Numbered from the stretch's first letter, positions 24,010 to 31,826 are shown. The stretch is 33,067 bases of DNA from Streptomyces sp. Ncost-T10-10d (GCF_900091955.1 NZ_FMDF01000140.1:1-33067); one strand, 5' to 3'. The notes: generated by a model not told the origin, from the sequence alone. Numbers and translations are program-made.

Positions 24010-24911
24010 TGAGCGGGGGAAACATGGACCTGCTGCTCGCCGGCCTCATGGGCCTCGCGGTGTACGGCGCCATCGCCGGTATCCGCATGTACCGGGCCGA
24101 CGCCAAGCTCCCCGGCGATCTCGCGATCGCCTTGGAAGTCGGCTCCACCCGCACCAGCGCGGTCGGCTCCGGCATTGACCGTCTCGGTATGCGCTGGGCC
24201 CCCTCAGTCCTGCGGATGATGGGCCCCAAGGCCGTCAACAAGAAGCGCCGCCAGATCGACCTGGCAGGCAATCCGGGCGGTCTGACCATCGACCGCTATG
24301 CCGCCCGCCGAGCCGTCTACGGCGGCCTCGGTCTGCTCGGTGCATTCACGATGATCATCCGTGGGCAGCTTTTCCTCTCCATGGTGCTGATCGCCTTCGG
24401 ACTGTTCTGGGTCGAGGTCGGCCTCTGGTCGGCGGTCCGCGTCCGGCGCGACCACATCGACCGGACCCTCCCCGACTTCCTCGACGTGCTCGCCGTCGTT
24501 GTCTCCGCGGGCCTCGGTTTCCGTCAGGCTCTCGCACGCGTTGCCGAGAAGTACGAGGGTCCCTGGGCCGACGAACTGCGGATCACGCTCCGCCAGATGG
24601 ACATGGGCGTCAGCCGCCGCGAGGCCTTCGAGCAGCTACGCAAGCGCAATGACTCGGAGCAGGTGGCGATGTTCGTGACCACGCTCCAGCAGGGCGAGGA
24701 GCTCGGTGCGCCGATTGTCGAGACGCTGATCCAGATCGCCAACGACATGCGACGTACCGACGCCCAGAACGCCCGCCGGAAGGCCGCCAGAGCCGTCCCC
24801 AAGGCGACCTTCGCGGTCACGACTTTCCTGCTTCCCGGAACACTGGTGCTGCTGACAGTGGGCTTCGTCTACGGAGCCAACGTCGACTTCAGCTTCCTCA
24901 CGGGCGGATGA
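24009..24911 (+). CDS. tadC: Tad pilus inner-membrane platform protein TadC
   Basis: The protein is 300 residues if it starts at the overlapping ATG 24009; ATG 24024, with GCGGGGGAAA upstream, is an equally good start and would remove five residues. Membrane segments lie near 7-25, 105-140 and 275-295, and the cytoplasmic GspF domain reads RTLPDFLDVLAVVVSAGLGF, MDMGVSRREAFEQLRKRN and FVTTLQQGEELGAPIVETLI. It is the paralogue and partner of TadB. Confidence 0.92.
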   Translation: MSGGNMDLLLAGLMGLAVYGAIAGIRMYRADAKLPGDLAIALEVGSTRTSAVGSGIDRLGMRWAPSVLRMMGPKAVNKKRRQIDLAGNPGGLTIDRYAARRAVYGGLGLLGAFTMIIRGQLFLSMVLIAFGLFWVEVGLWSAVRVRRDHIDRTLPDFLDVLAVVVSAGLGFRQALARVAEKYEGPWADELRITLRQMDMGVSRREAFEQLRKRNDSEQVAMFVTTLQQGEELGAPIVETLIQIANDMRRTDAQNARRKAARAVPKATFAVTTFLLPGTLVLLTVGFVYGANVDFSFLTGG

Positions 24912-24962
24912 CGTGAACGAGACGGGCTGCGGGCAGGACGGGGCAGAGGAGGTGACAGACAC

Positions 24963-26279
24963 ATGTCGTTCCAACTCAGCAGTTCTCAGACCGGACTGAA
25001 CGCGGAGGTGCGCCAGGCGATTGCTGACCCTGGATCGCGCCCGGCGTTCGCGATCCAGCTGAACGCGCTTCAGGCGATGTGCCGACAGGTCTTCGGCTTC
25101 CGGCTCGCGATGATCGCCATAGCCACACCGTTCGCAATCGGCCACACGGCCTCGGGCCTGGCCTCCTGGCTGATCGGCTCGGCCATCCTCGTCACCTTCA
25201 TGGGCTCGTACGTCCTGTTCCGCGACTGGGAACGCTTTGGTCCCGTACTCCTGCGCCACCCCTGGCTGCTCGGCATAGACGCCTTTTTCGGTGCCCTGCT
25301 GCTGATCACCGCCTCCCCCGAGTCCACCCTCGCATACGTCACTGTGTGCACTCCGCTGCTGGCCGGTCTCGTCTACGGCTGGCGGGGCGCGGCGGTCTTC
25401 GCCGCACTGCAGACCGTCATCGTCCTCGGCGTGTACGGAACCGACCCGAAACTGCAGCCCGCCGACGCCACGGCGCTCCTCCTCCCGGGCTTCTGCATCA
25501 TCGCGGGCGCCGTCGGTGTCACCCTGCGTAATCTGCTCCTCCGCTTCGGGACGGCAAGTCAGGCCCTCACCGAGACCAGGGCCCGCCTCGCTGTCAACGA
25601 GGCCGTGGAGGGCGAGCGCACACGGCTGGCGAGAGAGATGCATGACTCGGTCGCCAAGACCCTGCACGGTCTGGCGCTGGCCGCCGACGGCCTGGCCGGT
25701 TCGTCCGACCGGATGGACCCGCTCACCGTCAAGCACCAGGCCGAACTGGTCGCCCGCGCCGCCCGCCGTGCCGCCGCGGAGTCCCGCGAGCTCCTCTCCG
25801 ACCTGCGCCGCGAGTCCGGACTCGACGGCGGCGTGGACGTAGTGCGTGAACTCCGGGCGCGTGCAAACGACTTCACTCGACGTCACGCACTCACGGCCAC
25901 CTTCCGACTCCTCAACGACGCGCCGATCCCGCACGTCCCCCAGGTCGTCGCCCGCCAGTTGCTCACCGTCGCTTCCGAAGCGATGGAGAACGCCCACCGC
26001 CACGCCCAACCCACCTACCTCGTCGTGCTCGCAGGCGTGAAGGGCGATGTCCTGCGCGTCAGCGTGTATGACGACGGGCGTGGCCTGCCCGCAGGCACGA
26101 CGCTCGACGATCTCCGGCACGCCGGGCACTTCGGCCTCGTCGGCATGGTCGAACGCGCCGCATCCATCGGCGCCCGCATCCGCATTGGAAAGGGCCAGGC
26201 GGCCAAGGGCACCGAAGTGCGCCTGGAACTTCCGATCGCCGCTCTCAGTACCGCTCTCGATACGCAGCAACCCAACTGA
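24963..26279 (+). CDS. NarL-type sensor histidine kinase in pilus locus
   Basis: The protein is 438 residues from ATG 24963, with GAGGTGACAG upstream. The N-terminal half has about six hydrophobic segments (residues 45-195), with almost no extracytoplasmic domain, so it senses within or at the membrane. A HisKA_3 dimerisation helix carries the phospho-acceptor His227 in REMHDSVAKTLHG, and the HATPase_c domain has ASEAMENAHRHA (N-box) and DDGRGLP (G1). It is followed after 68 bases by its response regulator. Embedded between tadC and the flp pilin gene, the pair most likely controls pilin expression or assembly. Confidence 0.92.
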   Translation: MSFQLSSSQTGLNAEVRQAIADPGSRPAFAIQLNALQAMCRQVFGFRLAMIAIATPFAIGHTASGLASWLIGSAILVTFMGSYVLFRDWERFGPVLLRHPWLLGIDAFFGALLLITASPESTLAYVTVCTPLLAGLVYGWRGAAVFAALQTVIVLGVYGTDPKLQPADATALLLPGFCIIAGAVGVTLRNLLLRFGTASQALTETRARLAVNEAVEGERTRLAREMHDSVAKTLHGLALAADGLAGSSDRMDPLTVKHQAELVARAARRAAAESRELLSDLRRESGLDGGVDVVRELRARANDFTRRHALTATFRLLNDAPIPHVPQVVARQLLTVASEAMENAHRHAQPTYLVVLAGVKGDVLRVSVYDDGRGLPAGTTLDDLRHAGHFGLVGMVERAASIGARIRIGKGQAAKGTEVRLELPIAALSTALDTQQPN

Positions 26280-26347
26280 ACAGCAACGGAACTGAACAGC
26301 TCCAACTCCATCCTCACCCCCCATAAACCCCTGAGAGGAGGTCGCAG

Positions 26348-27457
26348 ATGCCGGACGACGTCTCCCGTGCGTCGGGCCAGAACTGGGCAGCAGAGAACCA
26401 CGCTTCCCAGCACACGTCCTCGCACGTCACCCCGCTCAACTCGGAGCCCAGCTCCAACGCGTTCCCTGTTCCCGCCCCCGTCCCCCAGCAGTCCGCGGCA
26501 TCCGAGTCCATGCCTCCCTTCCCCGCGGCGGCGCCCATGCCCGCCCCCGGCGCCCTGCGGGTCGTCGTCGCCGACGACAACCCAGTGGTCCGGGCCGGCC
26601 TGGGCGTCCTGCTCTCCGGCCGTGACGACATCGAAGTCGTGGCCGAGGCCGCAGATGGCCGCCAGGCCTACGACATGGCCGTTCTGCACCGCCCGGACGT
26701 CGTCCTGCTCGACGTCCGTATGCCCGGCGTCGACGGCATATCCGCCCTGCCTCATCTCGTCCAGGTCGCGCCGGTCATGATGCTGACCTACAGCCGCGAG
26801 AGCGAGATCGTGCACGAGGCGCTGCGTCTGGGAGCGAGCGGCTATCTGGTCCACGGGGAGTTCTCGGCTGGTCAGTTGGTGCAGGCCGTACGCGACACCA
26901 AGAACGGCCGGGCCCACTTCACGGCCACCGCGGCCAACGCCCTCCTTGCCCACATGCGCCAGGGCCCCGGACCACAGGGCCGACCGCTCCCGGAGGGACT
27001 CGGCGCGGCCCTGACCACGGGCGTTCCGTACCAGGGGCCCGGCTACGACGGCCACGTCCCGAGTCCGGTCCAGCAACACGGTGCGCCTGCACATTCACTC
27101 AAGTCCGAAACGGCTCCATCTGCGGCGCGACCGCCCCGACCGGCGCAGGGTCTTTCGCATCTGCAACCAGTTGTGGCACAGTCTTCCATGACCGGGGGGT
27201 CGGGCGTGACTCTCAACAGGCAGCAGTATGGGCTGAGTTCGCGGGAGGTGGAGGTCATGGAGCTGATCGCGTCCGGAATGAGCAATCAGCAGATCGCCGC
27301 CACCTGCTTCATCAGCGAGAAGACGGTCAAGAACCACATCAACCGCATCTTCACGAAGTTGCACAGCACCACCCGCAGCGAGGCCATCGCCCGCTGGCTC
27401 GGCACCGCCCCCGCGGCGGGACCAGGGGTACGGGGGGCCGGTGGTCATCGTGGCTGA
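26348..27457 (+). CDS. LuxR/NarL-type response regulator with divergent receiver
   Basis: The protein is 369 residues from ATG 26348, with GAGAGGAGG just upstream. An unusually long Ser/Pro-rich leader (1-68) precedes the receiver domain (about 69-190): acidic pair Asp76/Asp77, phospho-Asp122 in LLDVRMPGVDG, and Thr147. The usual conserved lysine of the GYLLK motif is His169 (GYLVHGEF). A Pro/Gln-rich linker of about 90 residues follows, then a GerE/LuxR helix-turn-helix (about 288-350, LSSREVEVMELIASGMSNQQ, ISEKTVKNHINRIFTKL). The receiver keeps the phosphorylation site, but the Lys to His change may alter signalling. Partner of the adjacent kinase. Confidence 0.92.
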   Translation: MPDDVSRASGQNWAAENHASQHTSSHVTPLNSEPSSNAFPVPAPVPQQSAASESMPPFPAAAPMPAPGALRVVVADDNPVVRAGLGVLLSGRDDIEVVAEAADGRQAYDMAVLHRPDVVLLDVRMPGVDGISALPHLVQVAPVMMLTYSRESEIVHEALRLGASGYLVHGEFSAGQLVQAVRDTKNGRAHFTATAANALLAHMRQGPGPQGRPLPEGLGAALTTGVPYQGPGYDGHVPSPVQQHGAPAHSLKSETAPSAARPPRPAQGLSHLQPVVAQSSMTGGSGVTLNRQQYGLSSREVEVMELIASGMSNQQIAATCFISEKTVKNHINRIFTKLHSTTRSEAIARWLGTAPAAGPGVRGAGGHRG

Positions 27458-27714
27458 GCGGATGAGTGGTCGCGGGCGTGGCACTGCAGTCGTGCGTGCG
27501 AGGCGTGGGGCCCGGCGTGTGCCGGTGGGGCCGGCCCAACTGTCGTTTTGGGCCCGGGAATGGGCCCTGGGACCCTCCGGTGAGCAGGGTGTGCCGCCGT
27601 ATGTTTCTCATGTCGCCAGCGGCTCCGGCCAGGAGGAAGCCGGAACCGCAGGCGGCACCCAAGAAACGTGCGAGTCGGCCGGCCATCGGTCGGCCGAACC
27701 CGGAGGGGAACACC
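27458..27714 (+). promoter_or_regulatory. Hairpin-rich 257-base leader of the Flp pilin gene
   Basis: The gap between the response regulator and pilin genes has no coding character. It holds GGCCCAA (27533-27539) pairing with TTGGGCC (27548-27554), a possible terminator or attenuator, and TCGGCCG (27675-27681) pairing with CGGCCGA (27691-27697), which ends 5 bases before the pilin RBS GGAGGGG (27702-27708). Pilin is normally made in excess over machinery, so a separate promoter and post-transcriptional control here are plausible. Confidence 0.5.
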
Positions 27715-27945
27715 ATGTCGAACATCACCCTGAAGACCGCCGTCCGCGTCAATGGCTGGGCCAACACCGCGGTCAGCGCGATCCAGAAGCGCTACGAGGC
27801 CAAGGACCGCGGCCAGACGGCGTTCGAGTACCTGGGCATCATCCTGGTGGTCGTGGCGATCATCGGTGCGATTGTGGCCACGGGTATCGGTGGCGCAATC
27901 AGCGGGAAGATCACGGGCCTGGTGAACACCATCAAGACCCAGTAA
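27715..27945 (+). CDS. flp: Flp/Tad-type major pilin
   Basis: The protein is 76 residues from ATG 27715 with a strong RBS, GGAGGGG. An N-terminal leader of 33 residues ends in the cleavage motif DRGQTAFEYLG: cut after Gly33, Glu38 at +5 and Tyr39 at +6, the classic Flp signature. A hydrophobic helix follows (IILVVVAIIGAIVATGIGGA) with a short C-terminal segment. The mature pilin would be about 43 residues. The stop overlaps the next start by one base (TAATG). Confidence 0.92.
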   Translation: MSNITLKTAVRVNGWANTAVSAIQKRYEAKDRGQTAFEYLGIILVVVAIIGAIVATGIGGAISGKITGLVNTIKTQ

Positions 27946-28553
27946 TGCGGCATCGCACCCGTACCGATGCAGGGCAGGCCTTCCCCATCTACGTAGTGAT
28001 GGTGGCGGGCCTGCTCTTCCTCGCGTTCGTATTCTTTGCCGTCGGCAAGGCCGCGGCCTTGCGCAATGGAGCCCAGGGAGCGGCGGACGCTGCGGCCCTG
28101 GCTGCCGCGCAGCAGACCCGCGAACAGTTCAAGGGACCGTTCCTCGCTTCGCTTCCCGGGAAGATGCTGGATCCCTTTCTGCAGGCCCACCCGGTTATGG
28201 GATGCCCTGCGGCCTACGGACTGGCCTCGGCGAATCGGGCGCGCGTCACGAACTGCCAGCCGATTCCTGGTGGTCTTCGAGACCGGATCAGGGTTGAGGT
28301 CAAAGGCCGTGACGCGGTGGACTCGCCAGTGGTTCCCAATACGAAGCGGACGTTTGCGACGACCGAGGCCACTGCTGTCATCGAGTTCCGCTGCCCTGAT
28401 TGGGAGTCTGCGGACTTCAATGACGACGGCGTCCAGGACATGTACTTCTTCACCTGCAGGGGAGGGCAGATGCTCCAAATCGCGCCAGGCAGTCCTCCGC
28501 CCTGGTCCCAGGTGAGCAAGATTCTCTACGACGTGCACCTGGTCGACAATTGA
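27945..28553 (+). CDS. TadG-like pilus-associated membrane protein
   Basis: The protein is 202 residues from the ATG at 27945, overlapping the pilin stop by one base; translational coupling is likely. The N-terminus reads DAGQAFPIYVVMVAGLLFLA with one membrane helix, then KAAALRNGAQGAADAAALAA, as in TadE/TadG proteins. The Glu at +5 of the cleavage motif is absent, so it may not be processed. The external domain has cysteines near residues 86, 102, 152 and 167 and a NDDGVQDMYFF segment that could bind calcium. A VWA domain as in larger TadG proteins is absent. Codon third positions are visibly richer in A/T than in the tad genes upstream. Confidence 0.75.
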   Translation: MRHRTRTDAGQAFPIYVVMVAGLLFLAFVFFAVGKAAALRNGAQGAADAAALAAAQQTREQFKGPFLASLPGKMLDPFLQAHPVMGCPAAYGLASANRARVTNCQPIPGGLRDRIRVEVKGRDAVDSPVVPNTKRTFATTEATAVIEFRCPDWESADFNDDGVQDMYFFTCRGGQMLQIAPGSPPPWSQVSKILYDVHLVDN

Positions 28554-28584
28554 CAGCGAACGACGAGTAAAGGAATCAGAACCC

Positions 28585-29196
28585 ATGAGCATTCGGTGCT
28601 CCACCAAGTCCCAAAGGGCAGTGGCAGCCGTCTCGCTGACGGCGGCGCTGGCCCTGGCCATCAGCGGTTGCGGTGCTGATGATGGCGGAAAGACGAACGA
28701 TGCCGGTTCGTCGCCGTCTTCTGCACCCTCTAAGTCCTCCGAAGAGGACAAGGGGGCAAAGCAGGAGGACACCGCCGTTGGGGAGAACGTGGACCCGAAT
28801 GTGAAGCTCGCCGAGGTCAGGGGAAATGGGCTGACTCTCGTGATCAATCAGGTGAAACGTGACTCCGGAGGCTTTGTCACGGTTCAGGGCGAGATCAAGA
28901 ACGTGAGCGACAGGATGCGGAACTCCAGTGGATGGGAGGGCGGGGAAACTGCGATTGTGAACGGCAACGCAAACTCTGTTGCTGGTGCGACACTGGTGGA
29001 TAAAGCAGGCAAGAAGCGCTACTACGTTCTTCGGGATACGGAGAACCGTTGCCTTTGCACCACCGGTATCGCGCCGTTGCCGGCGGGGGAATCGACCCCC
29101 ATCTTCATGCAGTTCCCAGCGCCTCCCAACACAACAAATGAGGTCGACTTCACTCTGCCGACGTTCGCGACGACTTCCCTGAAGATTTCAGGGTGA
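28585..29196 (+). CDS. Putative pilus-locus lipoprotein
   Basis: The protein is 203 residues from ATG 28585, with AAAGGAATC about 11 bases upstream. A lipobox-type signal peptide (LALAISGC, lipidated Cys29) is followed by a Ser/Lys/Glu-rich flexible stretch (about 32-70) and a beta-rich domain (LAEVRGNGLTLVINQVKRDS, FVTVQGEIKNVSDRM, LPAGESTPIFMQFPAPP) reminiscent of DUF4352-like beta sandwiches, though I cannot place it firmly. Cysteines at about 154 and 156 form CLC. It is co-directional with the OmpA gene, which overlaps its end by 4 bases. Base composition is lower in G+C than the genes around it. Confidence 0.75.
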   Translation: MSIRCSTKSQRAVAAVSLTAALALAISGCGADDGGKTNDAGSSPSSAPSKSSEEDKGAKQEDTAVGENVDPNVKLAEVRGNGLTLVINQVKRDSGGFVTVQGEIKNVSDRMRNSSGWEGGETAIVNGNANSVAGATLVDKAGKKRYYVLRDTENRCLCTTGIAPLPAGESTPIFMQFPAPPNTTNEVDFTLPTFATTSLKISG

Positions 29197-29855
29197 CGGC
29201 CGACATGACCTACAACCGAACTCGGCTGAAGCCAATTGGCGGTGCCGGACTCTCTGTTGCGGCAGCCATGGTGGTGGCGACCGTCACGTTGTTCGGAGCG
29301 TCGTCGGCGCTCGCCGACGACGGCCCAAGCGTGCCCCCTGGCACCGAGGCGACGTCAGTGCCCCCGGTCAAGCTCGATCCCAATGACCCCGACCTGAAGA
29401 TGCCCGAAGGCGGCACGCTCGCCCCCGCCAAAGTGCTCGACATCGTCCAGGTGATCGAGGACGAGGGCGGCGAAGAGCGTCGCGAGGACACCAACGCGAA
29501 CGTCAAGTTCGCGCTCCAGGCCGAGGTCCTCTTCGGCAAGGACAGCGCCAAGCTGAGCTCCGCCGCCAACTCCCGTATCGCGGCCATCGCCGCCGAGATC
29601 AAGAAGCAGAACGCCACCAAGGTGCGCGTCTTCGGCTTCACCGACAATCTCGGCTCCTCCGCCCACGGCGACGTGCTGTCCAAGCAACGTGCCAACGCCG
29701 TGCAGGCGGTGCTGGTGAAGGATCTGGGGTCGACCGTCACCTTCGAGATCCGTGGTTACGGCGAGCAGTACCCCATCGCCGACAACAGCACGGAAGAGGG
29801 CCGCAAGAAGAACCGCCGCGTGGAGGTCTCCTTCCCGCGCGGCACCTCTTCCTGA
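29193..29855 (+). CDS. OmpA-family peptidoglycan-binding protein
   Basis: The protein is 220 residues, from GTG 29193 overlapping the previous stop (GTGA). A signal peptide or anchor (about 16-41, ending ALA-DD) is followed by a Pro-rich linker and an OmpA_C domain (about 108-216): FALQAEVLFGKDSAKLSSAA, VRVFGFTDNLGSSAHGDVLS, KQRANAVQAVL, RGYGEQYPIADN and KKNRRVEVSF. The Asp and Arg residues that hold meso-diaminopimelate in this domain (GFTDN and NRRVEV) are present. In this locus it may fix the pilus base to peptidoglycan. It is the last gene before a strong terminator. Confidence 0.9.
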   Translation: MTADMTYNRTRLKPIGGAGLSVAAAMVVATVTLFGASSALADDGPSVPPGTEATSVPPVKLDPNDPDLKMPEGGTLAPAKVLDIVQVIEDEGGEERREDTNANVKFALQAEVLFGKDSAKLSSAANSRIAAIAAEIKKQNATKVRVFGFTDNLGSSAHGDVLSKQRANAVQAVLVKDLGSTVTFEIRGYGEQYPIADNSTEEGRKKNRRVEVSFPRGTSS

Positions 29856-29870
29856 GGCACCCGCACACAG

Positions 29871-29907
29871 GGGCCCGGCACCGCGAGCGCGTCGCGGTGC
29901 CGGGCCC
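29871..29907. terminator. Strong terminator of the pilus locus
   Basis: Perfect 16-bp arms (29871-29886 and 29892-29907) enclose a 5-base GCGCG loop, 16 bases beyond the OmpA-family gene, followed by TTGCTGTT. It sits between this gene and the convergent small gene at 29914 and can act in both directions. Confidence 0.9.
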
Positions 29908-29913
29908 TTGCTG

Positions 29914-30105
29914 TTACAGCAGGTGGTCGGCCTTGCCGGCCTTGATGTCACGGATCATTTGCTGAAGCGCTTCGCGGCTGTCGGTGAGGAAGTGCTCCTC
30001 AGAACCCACGACGCCGATGTAGCTGTTGCCTCGTTCGTCTGTTCCGAGGCGGTAGCAGCTGGCGCCTTCGCCACAGAATGGTTCCTCCCACGTGACGTCC
30101 TGCAT
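29914..30105 (-). CDS. Small DUF397-like partner protein
   Basis: The protein is 63 residues from the ATG complement at 30103-30105, with GAGGGGAG upstream. It has CGEGASCYRLGT near the start and ends MIRDIKAGKADHLL, an arrangement resembling the short acidic DUF397 proteins that lie beside XRE-DUF5753 regulators, though conservation is limited. In such pairs (for example SCO4542 next to WhiJ in Streptomyces coelicolor) the small protein acts with or against the regulator. It starts 11 bases after the regulator stop, so the two are co-transcribed. Confidence 0.7.
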   Translation of the reverse strand: MQDVTWEEPFCGEGASCYRLGTDERGNSYIGVVGSEEHFLTDSREALQQMIRDIKAGKADHLL

Positions 30106-30116
30106 GGTGACTCCCC

Positions 30117-30968
30117 TCAGAGGTGACGTGCGATGTCATGGATGAAGTCTCGCGACTTCTGGGGCGGCAGTGCGATCCGCTCCATCCAGTCAAGATGTGA
30201 ACGATACTTCGCCAACTGTTCTTCCTCGTAGAGGAATTCGGGACCATGGGTGCTGTCCACTTGAACTGTGTCCAGCTGAGGCACAGGTCCCTCTGCGTAG
30301 TTGACCGTCTGCCCCGCGCCGGGGAATGCGCCCGCTTCGAATGGGATGACTCGCAGCGTGATGTGATGGCTTTCGGAGACGGTGAGCAGATGGTCGAGCT
30401 GAGCTCGGGCCACCTTGCGACCGCCGAACTGCATCCGTAGTGCCGCCTCGTGTATAACGCCCACGTACCCGGGTGAGGCCGCGCCGTCCAGAACTTGCTG
30501 TCGTTCCACGCGATGAGCCAGCCGCAGAGCGACTTCGTGTTCCGGGAGGGCCGGGACGACTACTCGGAAGACGGCCAGAGCGTGGTCGCTGGTCTGGAGG
30601 ATTCCTGGGATGTGTACGGAGTGAGCAGTCCGCATCCGTAGGGCGTTGGCCTCCAGCTCTGCGATGTCGAGGAGTCCTTCCGGAAGCGATTCGCGATACC
30701 GCTCCCACCAGCCCCGTCTCGCGGGCTTCACCATGCCGGCCAGTGCCTCGACGTATGCCTGGTCCTGACAGGCGCAGGCATGGGCGAGAGTGCGCAGACG
30801 GGCCTCGCTGATGGCTCGGATGCCCTGCTCGATGTTGGAGAGTCTGGACCGGTCGACCCCGAGAAGCCCCGCAGCAGCCTCGGCGGAGACGTCGGCGGCC
30901 AAGCGCATCTTCCGGAGTTCGCGCCCCAGGCGCTTCTGTCGTTCGGTCGGGGACGTTCGCGATGCCAT
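30117..30968 (-). CDS. XRE-family DUF5753 (WhiJ-like/Scr1-type) regulator
   Basis: The protein is 283 residues, with the ATG complement at 30966-30968 and GGAAGGAC upstream; the frame runs to 31031 but those residues precede the RBS. Residues about 10-65 are a helix-turn-helix (RLGRELRKMRLAADVSAEAA, GLLGVDRSRLSNIEQGIRAI). The rest is a DUF5753 domain (VHIPGILQTSDHALAVFRVV, VERQQVLDG, IHEAALRMQFGG, ITLRVIPFEAGAFPGAG, DTVQVDSTHGPEFLYEEEQL). Proteins of this family, including WhiJ, control developmental genes with a small DUF397-type partner and an anti-sigma-like ATPase gene alongside, as seen here. Whether this is the WhiJ orthologue itself is not tested. Confidence 0.9.
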   Translation of the reverse strand: MASRTSPTERQKRLGRELRKMRLAADVSAEAAAGLLGVDRSRLSNIEQGIRAISEARLRTLAHACACQDQAYVEALAGMVKPARRGWWERYRESLPEGLLDIAELEANALRMRTAHSVHIPGILQTSDHALAVFRVVVPALPEHEVALRLAHRVERQQVLDGAASPGYVGVIHEAALRMQFGGRKVARAQLDHLLTVSESHHITLRVIPFEAGAFPGAGQTVNYAEGPVPQLDTVQVDSTHGPEFLYEEEQLAKYRSHLDWMERIALPPQKSRDFIHDIARHL

Positions 30969-31031
30969 GTCAGTCCTTCCGTGACCTTCTCCGTGAAGTC
31001 TGCCGTGTGGATGGCGCCCTGAGCCACGCAA

Positions 31032-31068
31032 GGGTCAATTTTTGAGGATTGAGTGGCCAATATGACCC
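31032..31068. promoter_or_regulatory. Inverted repeat in divergent WhiJ-like promoter region
   Basis: GGGTCA (31032-31037) and TGACCC (31063-31068) are perfect arms separated by 25 AT-richer bases. They lie in the 318-base divergent gap (30969-31286) between the XRE regulator and the ATPase-like gene. The remainder of the gap shows no gene. This is a candidate autoregulatory operator or promoter core. Confidence 0.4.
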
Positions 31069-31286
31069 ACCGCACCCTACATTCAGTAACGCACCGCTCA
31101 CACAGCGACGACGAGCCGGAAGCGCATCGCGCGGTCCTGCCCGCAACCTCCTGCCCTGGGAGAGGCAGGCCCGCGTCAGGGAGACAGGCCACTGCTCGTC
31201 CGCAACGCAACCGCGTGAGCCACTCGTGCGCACCCACGCGAAAGAGAGACACCGCCAACTCGCCACCCGCATCAGGGGATTCAGCC

Positions 31287-31826
31287 ATGCACTCATTTTC
31301 ACTCGCCGCACTCTGCCCGGCCGTCGCCGAGGCGCGTACGCCGGTCCCGTATCCGCATCCCGGCAGCCCGCATCCCAACCCGCAGCAGTACCCCCGGCCC
31401 TATCTGCGCTCCAAGGGCCGCCCAGCGCGCGGGCTCGCGCTCAGTTTCACCCTCCCCGGCGACATCCGCAGCGCGCTCATCGGCCGTACCGCGATCGGCG
31501 CCGCTCTCAAGGCACACGGGCTCGCTCCGTACATCTGGCCGGCCACGCTCGCGGTCGCCGAACTCATCACCGTGACCGCCAGGATGAGCCCGGACAAGGA
31601 GCTCTACGTATCCCTGCGCCACCGCGACGACGCGCTCCGCCTCCTCGTCTGGGACCAGCATCCCCAGCATCCAGAAACGGACATGGCCGCACTCTGCGAG
31701 ACGAGGCGGCGGCGCGCGCTCTGGCTGTTGGCGGCTGTCGTGGACGACTGGGGCGGGGAGTGGGGCGCCTGTGAGGCCTCTCCACCGCAGCGTGGCACCA
31801 AGTCGTGGGTCGTGCTGCCCCGTTGA
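31287..31826 (+). CDS. Degenerate anti-sigma-like (GHKL) ATPase-fold protein
   Basis: The protein is 179 residues from ATG 31287, with AGGGG about 9 bases upstream. A longer frame starts at GTG 31053, but the extra part looks non-coding. A Pro/His-rich N-terminal tail is followed by FTLPGDIRSALIGRTAIGAA, AVAELITVTARMSPD and LLAAVVDDWGGEW, the order of elements in RsbW-like ATPases. The N-box Asn (E-L-V-T-N) is replaced by Val in ELITV, and the G-x-G-L lid is not recognisable. It probably does not bind ATP in the normal way. It belongs to the WhiJ-type cassette by position. Confidence 0.75.
   Translation: MHSFSLAALCPAVAEARTPVPYPHPGSPHPNPQQYPRPYLRSKGRPARGLALSFTLPGDIRSALIGRTAIGAALKAHGLAPYIWPATLAVAELITVTARMSPDKELYVSLRHRDDALRLLVWDQHPQHPETDMAALCETRRRRALWLLAAVVDDWGGEWGACEASPPQRGTKSWVVLPR

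Noticed and set aside
31053..31286. N-terminal extension of the ATPase-like protein from GTG 31053
   Set aside because: The extra 78 residues are low-complexity and shift-prone; ATG 31287 has its own RBS and leads into the family domain.
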